From the NCBI GenBank assembly GCA_002104905.1, contig MCFE01000183.1:62001-126000 (forward strand): a stretch of 64,000 nt of DNA, written 5' to 3'. Positions 58,682 through 64,000 of the stretch are shown here, piece by piece. How positions within the stretch are numbered: position 1 is the first letter of the stretch; the number at the start of each line of letters is the position of its first letter. The position numbers were made by a program, and so were the translations under genes. The notes under the pieces are model-generated. The model saw only the letters and a program-made list of their open reading frames with translations, was not told the origin of the DNA and made no database searches. The stretch comes from Basidiobolus meristosporus CBS 931.73 (taxonomy: Eukaryota; Basidiobolomycota; Basidiobolomycetes; Basidiobolales; Basidiobolaceae).

Positions 58682-59354
58682 TGTTGTAAGAGTTTCGGAC
58701 AATAAGTAGATTATATGGTTTTTGTTGCAATATTCCGAGGAGTATTGGAAGTGATGTGGAGAACTAGAGGATTACATGTTATTCACTTGTAGATTTGTTG
58801 ATCAAAAGTATAGTATTGTTACTTTTGATAAAGTAAGGCAAACAAACGTGTAGAGTTTGTTAAGAAAGGTCCCAAGAATATGTGTGCAAAGTTTGGGGTC
58901 TTTTGGGCAACTTTGAGAAAGATCATAATCTGGATACCTGATAATTTGGGGAAAATACTCTAAGTAAATCCCAACAAAAGATTTGGTCAGGACAGAAGGC
59001 TAATCAAAGAATAGGATCTATGTGACTAAGTTGGCATGAGTATTTAGGTGGCAACTTAATAATGACAACACTTAGATCATTACCTTCAAATCCTAGAGAA
59101 CACTGACCAAACTCCTTGTTGGGATTTACTTATAATATTTACCCAGAACATAAAAATTAGATAAGTTGTCCAAACAGCCCCAAACTTTGCACACATGTTC
59201 TTAGGACCTTCCTAAACCTATTTTACATGCTTGTTATGCCAAGATCATGTAAAAGTATAAATACCACTTTTACATTCAATGAATCACTAAGTGAAAATCA
59301 CAGAATCTACTTGTCCTCCCAATCCCTTCCAATATCTCCAAGACTCTTACAACA
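58682..59354. repeat. Compound of three copia LTR pieces
   Basis: 58682-58722 is the start of a minus-oriented LTR (TGTTGTAAGAGTTTCGG ...). 58723-59070 is a full second-subfamily LTR in minus orientation (TGTTGCAATATTCC to AATGACAACA). 59071-59354 is most of a + oriented LTR missing its first ~60 bases (CTTAGATCATTACC to ACTCTTACAACA). The outer two have inverted orientation, so the whole has potential to fold back. No internal domain remains. Confidence 0.7.
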
Positions 59355-60054
59355 CCATTACACCCAAATACTTATATTAACTCAATCACTTAAGTCATAG
59401 TACATAAGCATTATTATTTTTGGACCAGATTCATAGATGTGTTTTTACTTAAAGTGCTTTTATCCTAGTGTCTGGCTCTCAGGGAATAATATCACTTACC
59501 AATAACTCAGATAGCAAAGAATTATGTATATAGTTGAAAGCTTTCATCAGCTGAGTATTGGCACTAGCTAATAGAGATAGACGGTCATAGTCACTGCAAT
59601 ATAAACATACAGTTTAGTAGAGCCAGACTCAATTGAAGAGGAGGGAATTGCCACAACACAAGTTTGCCAGTATCATAAAGATCTATGAGAAGCAAAATAG
59701 TGCATGTAATATATTGGTAGGTATACACAACAGCCAAGAAATTATTAGAATTGCTTATGTAAAGAGCTGTGCCACACAGTCTGTTCCTCTGCCAACCAAG
59801 TTCTGGGAGAAAGCTTACTTAAAGAATGTTTACTAGCTATTTTCCAAATAAATTTATGAGTCCAGGTAGCTACTGGTCGAGTGATAGAGTGCCAATGCTG
59901 CTCTACAGGTGAGTTCTATTCCATTTGAGGTATGCCAGTTTACTATGCAAGTTTATTGATAATGGTAATATTGTTAGGCAGCGCTGGACAAATGGGGCAT
60001 GGCTTGGTGAAGTATGAGGCTGTAGAGGTATTAGTAGCCACAGCGTTGTTTAAC
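59355..60054. other. AT-rich gap
   Basis: No recognised gene. The only frames are short. The 3' end of the secreted protein gene on the minus strand begins at 60055. Confidence 0.45.
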
Positions 60055-60629
60055 CTATTGAACATTAGTCGCATTGAAAAAAAGGTCAGCGTAGCATTTG
60101 GCATATTGATCATAAACCTTGATCCAGTTCTGAACGCATTCTGTGAATATTCTATCATCTGGCACATCAGAAAGATCTTCATTCATGTGAACATGCAGAT
60201 CTTTTTCTTCCATCAAGAGACAGTATTCTGCTGCGAATTTTAGGTGCACTCGAGTGCAATCAGTGGCTCGTAGTTCTCCAGCACATAAGAGATCGCCTTT
60301 ACTACCTTCTGTGGTTCTTGGGAGCATCGAATTAGAATCTTACTTACAAGCGTGTTAGTCGCTGACTTGTCGCAACGCGGTGCCGTACACGCGGTGTTAA
60401 GGAGTGGTGAAAATTGGTCAGCATTGCTTAGTTCATAGTTCTACCAACCTATGGAGGCGACTGGTGACCAGATTTGACTGAGCGGTAAACATGGCTCATT
60501 ATCAGTTACAATAGAGAGTAATGATTGCCTACGGGTGGCCGACAGCTGGCCGAGATCATTGTCTACAGGTGCGGCGTCGGCAACCAAAAGAGTAGAGGCA
60601 ATCACAGCAGATACACGTGAGGATTTCAT
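60055..60629 (-). CDS. Small secreted cysteine-containing protein, unknown
   Basis: Exons 60449-60629 and 60055-60308 give 144 residues. Signal peptide MKSSRVSAVIASTLLVADA is followed by about 125 residues with six Cys (in NEPCLPL, DLLCAGE, ATDCTR, AEYCLL, FTECVQ, AKCYAD), enough for three disulfides. The second half looks helical (FAAEYCLLMEEKDLHVHM, ECVQNWIKVYDQYAKCYADL). The 140-base intron uses GGTTGGT and CCACAG and keeps phase. Unspliced frames would separate the signal peptide from all but one Cys. No family recognised. It may be an effector-like or wall-associated protein. Confidence 0.6.
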
Positions 60630-60976
60630 TGTGACCCAAGAATCAAAGGCTTGGCAAGAAAATACCTGAGGGATTGTAATTTATTGTATTAAGGTAAATA
60701 ATATCGCAATTGCAAGACATAACCGTTTGATTATAGCTTGTGCTATATAGTTAAGATGAAAGCAAAAGTATACTGGTAAGAACACACAGATATCTATTGC
60801 TCTTGAGATATTATTAACAATACTGAACAACACTCCACTAGCTACAAAGTCTGCGCGAAGCTCTTTGCGTGTTGCAAAAATGTACGAGATTTCTTGGAAA
60901 TTCATTGGTCAGATATCTTAATATAGGTGATAGCATCTATCCTTGTGTTTATTTCAACTACATTCGATGTTTTCTC
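60630..60976. other. Short AT-rich gap
   Basis: Promoter of the small secreted protein (minus) and 3' region of the BBE-like gene. Nothing else seen. Confidence 0.5.
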
Positions 60977-62425
60977 CTAGTGCAAGGGAATGCTTCGGGC
61001 AAATTGGAAAACATTTTTGGGATCGTATTTGTTCTTGATATGAACTAGTCTATCGAAGTTATCCCCATAGTAGATCTTCTTCCAGTCCTTTTCGTCGTTG
61101 TCAACGTAGTTTTGGTAGCCTTGGGGGAAGTCTGGATGAAGCGTATTATAAATTTCATGAAGCCAAGGAAGACGTGTAGCATTGAAGACTCCGATTTGGA
61201 TGCTAGAAATGGTATTGCGGTGGACAAAGGAGGTGGCATGGGTCGAGTGTCTGCCAACTTGCCCTCCTTGCATATCAAACATGATGAAGGCCTGATTGTC
61301 AACCGATTTCATAATGTCATAGACTTTGTCGGCCACTTCTTTGGTCACCGGCTTCACCAAATAACCTGATTTAGCCTTGAAATAGCTCTTGACTGATCTC
61401 CGTTGGGTTTTGGCCAAATCATCAACCGCCATATGGGGTCCGTTGGTAGCAAAATATAGGAACGATTCGGGTAAAGTCATCTTTTGGTTAGTAATCAGCG
61501 AGGTCTTGGGGAGTTTCTCGATAATTTCTTGGAACAATTGTTTTTGCTTCGTTGGATTGCCTGTTAAGATGGTTCCCGATACTCGAATTGCTCCGCCAGG
61601 TAAGATATGGAAAATTCCAGTAACTTCCCTGGGTGGGTTACTAGCAAACCATTCTTGAACCCCAATAAGCACGTCACTGAAGTTCCCTGCGCTAGTAGGA
61701 TACGTGAGTGAGAAGACTGGGAACTTGTTAGGTGCGTGGAAATAACGGAATTGGAACTTTGTCACAATGCCGTACGAGCTATGGCCTGCACCCAATAGAG
61801 CCCAGAACAAGTCTTTGTTCTTCTTTTTACTAGCAACAACAACATCCCCGGTAGCGGTAACCACCTCCATGGACTCTACTCTATCCAGCATTAGTCCATG
61901 AAGACGACTGTACAAACCATAGCCACCACCTAGGGTATGCCCACCAACTCCGATCTCTGGCTCGCTACCATGTGGGAGACCCACATTACGCTCTTTCCAC
62001 AAGAAGTGCAAGAGCCTGCCTACCAATTGGCCAGCCTCAACCGAAACAGTACGATTGTTATCATCGAATTTGGTTTCGTGCATGTTGACCAAATCAACGA
62101 CCATCTTGCCATCTTCACCTCCAAGTCCATAGCCCTCATAATCATGACCGCCGCTGCGAGCGACCACCTTCAGGTTGGTTTTGCTGGCACATCTCACTGC
62201 AAGCGCTACATCGTGAGTGCTTGTAGGGCGTACGATAACGGCTGGAGAAACCTCGGAGAGTCTGTCATTCCAGTTGAATCTTGCCTGGTCGTATCCGGTG
62301 TGTCCAGGAAGGAATACCTTATGGTGAATCTTATGCAAGCATCGGGCAATATCAGCGGAAAGTAGCGATGTGGCCAGACTGCCGGAAGCGGAGAGAAAAA
62401 GGAGCAAAGCGCTAGCTGCTTTCAT
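60977..62425 (-). CDS. Secreted BBE-like FAD-linked oxidase
   Basis: Single exon, 482 residues from ATG at 62425. An upstream ATG adds 18 polar residues before the signal peptide, so the inner start is preferred. Signal peptide MKAASALLLFLSASGSLATS; the FAD_binding_4 domain has PAVIVRPTSTHDVALAVRCA, VVARSGGHDYEGYG with the flavin-linking His (H94), and GVGGHTLGGGYGLYSRLHGL. The BBE C-terminal motif is YYGDNFDRLVHIKNKYDPKN. Relatives oxidise sugars or alkaloid-like alcohols with O2. The position that often holds the second flavin-linking Cys (GTCPTVG-type) reads HGSEPEIGVGG, with Glu at about 155, so FAD would be held by His alone. Substrate unknown. Confidence 0.92.
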   Translation of the reverse strand: MKAASALLLFLSASGSLATSLLSADIARCLHKIHHKVFLPGHTGYDQARFNWNDRLSEVSPAVIVRPTSTHDVALAVRCASKTNLKVVARSGGHDYEGYGLGGEDGKMVVDLVNMHETKFDDNNRTVSVEAGQLVGRLLHFLWKERNVGLPHGSEPEIGVGGHTLGGGYGLYSRLHGLMLDRVESMEVVTATGDVVVASKKKNKDLFWALLGAGHSSYGIVTKFQFRYFHAPNKFPVFSLTYPTSAGNFSDVLIGVQEWFASNPPREVTGIFHILPGGAIRVSGTILTGNPTKQKQLFQEIIEKLPKTSLITNQKMTLPESFLYFATNGPHMAVDDLAKTQRRSVKSYFKAKSGYLVKPVTKEVADKVYDIMKSVDNQAFIMFDMQGGQVGRHSTHATSFVHRNTISSIQIGVFNATRLPWLHEIYNTLHPDFPQGYQNYVDNDEKDWKKIYYGDNFDRLVHIKNKYDPKNVFQFARSIPLH

Positions 62426-64000
62426 GTTGAATTCAGAGTCAGATCGGCTTGATGACTTGTCTTCATACCAGCCGCTCAAGCCGCCGCTTTTATATGCAAC
62501 ATGGACTTGGAAGGGTATTAGGAAAGCTTTACCGATACTGTAGAGCAGTATCTTCCACCCTCCCCCAAATCAAAGAATATTACCATAAAAGGTATACAGA
62601 AGTACATAGTTACCAGGATCGCCATCACAAATCTCCGACTACCAAACATCTACAAGAGATCGTGCCAAATGGGGTGGTTGGCGTATGCCAAAATTTACCA
62701 CGCTTTCCACACCATATCGCTCCGACAGTGACCATTCTCATACCTATAAAGTACTGTTGACCAGGCTGGGAGAAGCCGATTTCTATTTGTCGTGGGTAGA
62801 AAAAGATGTCATCTAGAACTGGGCAACTTCCGAATTAGCTCCTATACAGAAGAGAACAGGTTCATATATTGGGCTCTAGCCTGGACCATTCTATTATTGC
62901 TAAGGAAGTTACGGGTCGCTTGGTTGAAAGTTCCGGTTGAATCGGGTGCAGTAAAAACTTTGAAACTTTTCGCATTGCTCAAAGAGTGCTAAAGGTTGCG
63001 TGGTTATCTGTTGTTATCCCGACCAACATAAACTGCTTTTTACTGCTGACCTTGATATTTATCATGTCAGATCGAGTTACCCTGCAGGAACATAGCATAA
63101 CAAATATTTGTTATCCGTGAGTACCTTTTACAAATCTTAATGTGGGAGAGCATGCAATGACTCTCAGGCGGCTATTTTCGGGGTTATGGACTGAGATTAT
63201 TTGGCAGTGAATAGCACAAAACCAAACCCGGCAAAATGAAGCATGGTCGCTTTTACCATATTTATCAGCGCAGTAAGATCAGGCGTATACCAAATTTATT
63301 ACACGCGCTCAAGTAGCATACCTTGAAAATATGGCTACTTGTATTGCATTGGCAAAATAGGCAGTTGAATTTGGGCTCTTCTTAGACGCCTTAAATCCCG
63401 ACCTCTCCTTGTGATTAGTAGCTAGCGCTGACAAATATGTTATTATTCTGAGGATAGTAACCTCTATGAAAAATAACCATGATGATCCCATCAAAAGACT
63501 GTCACAAAACTTAAATCCTGCAACTAAGCAGTATTGATGCCATTGTGATACCATGCAAAGAGCATTAAAAAGTTGCACCTCAGATTTCTCAAAAACTTGG
63601 TCAAAATCTTTCATCACAACAATCCATAAGTTACTGTTGTTTGGTTCTCTGCCAATTCTCTCACTTTCTGATCATGGGCACTCAATCACCTCCTACATTT
63701 GTGTACATTCATTGGCTATTGCCTCTTTTTCACACTTCTTACTTCCTGACTCAACCAATGCTCTTACTTTTCATGCATACAAATTGGTTTATTTCTGTTA
63801 TATCTTCCATTGTAACTCAATTACCAGCTGTACTGACCCATGTAAGTCCCTATACCAATGTTAACATTAAGCCTAACCTTGCACTCTATGAGTAATTCCA
63901 TTAAAATCCTCCATTCAATAAGTGTTTCTGCTGCCCAGCAACTATATGCGGGTGGCTGAACCAGAATCCGCAGAAGACAACCATCATCAAGGAGTGAGGT
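62426..64000. other. Distal region without a recognised gene
   Basis: 62426-63000 is the promoter of the BBE-like gene plus short frames. From about 63.2 kb the DNA becomes AT-rich and CpG-poor again, like the repeat compartment at the start of the window, and frames such as 63553-63864 have no family features. It is probably the edge of another repeat block. Confidence 0.45.

Noticed and set aside
57145..62425. Secondary-metabolite cluster formed by the acyltransferase and the BBE-like oxidase
   Set aside because: No core synthase is present, LTR debris separates them, and they lie 2.5 kb apart on opposite strands. Mere neighbourhood is not enough.

Overview
This window looks like nuclear DNA of a filamentous fungus. 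The evidence is short introns (about 40-100 bases) with GT..AG ends and TACTAAC/CTAAC-like branch points, two chitin synthases, PEX10, VID27, DCN1, Pho85-type cyclins, a chitin-directed LPMO, and old Ty1/copia retrotransposons. The gene repertoire (AA11-like LPMO with CBM5/12, PQQ sugar dehydrogenase, BBE-like oxidase, BAHD-type acyltransferase) and intron density suggest an early-diverging, zygomycete-grade lineage. That placement is inference; the sequence does not fix the species.

Region 1 (1-18.95 kb) is a repeat compartment, AT-rich and almost free of CpG. It holds a transposase remnant (about 100-700), a diverged ~850-base tandem repeat (2.1-3.5 kb), and a nest of Ty1/copia elements. 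Element 1 (+, 5482-10141) sits inside the RNase H region of an opposite-strand element. Elements 2 and 3 (both minus, 10142-13932 and 13973-18653) share a nearly identical 5' half and flank. Element 3 keeps a 923-codon integrase-RT-RNase H frame, but its gag/protease part is broken. A 729-base TA-flanked foldback element sits in an LTR at 3848-4576. The copia primer-binding sites match the anticodon arm of initiator tRNA-Met.

Region 2 (19-49.5 kb) is gene-rich. In order it holds a PHD-finger protein (+), DCN1 (-) divergent from RPS5 (+), an ankyrin-repeat class IV chitin synthase (-), a Pho85-type cyclin (+), PEX10 (+), mitochondrial bL34 (+), a PQQ-type sugar dehydrogenase (+), a class I-III chitin synthase (-), a second cyclin (+), VID27 (+), an SDR remnant, an AA11-like LPMO with a chitin-binding module (+), and a small secreted protein (-). 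I joined exons by keeping the frame across GT..AG boundaries; in every multi-exon gene the summed exon length is a multiple of three. Cell-wall themes recur (two chitin synthases and a chitin-active LPMO), but nothing shows co-regulation.

Region 3 (49.5-64 kb) is mixed. It has an HSP70 pseudogene cut off at its 5' end, copia debris (51.7-54.9 kb and 58.7-59.35 kb), an aldo/keto reductase pseudogene, an intact BAHD-like acyltransferase (+), a small cysteine-containing secreted protein (-), and a secreted BBE-like FAD oxidase (-). The last 1.5 kb returns to repeat-like DNA.

The items most worth a second look are the ankyrin-chitin synthase fusion, the large-arm foldback element inside an LTR, the half-tRNA-iMet priming site of the copia family, the ATG-only first exon of DCN1, and the sharp CpG-depletion border near 18.95 kb.
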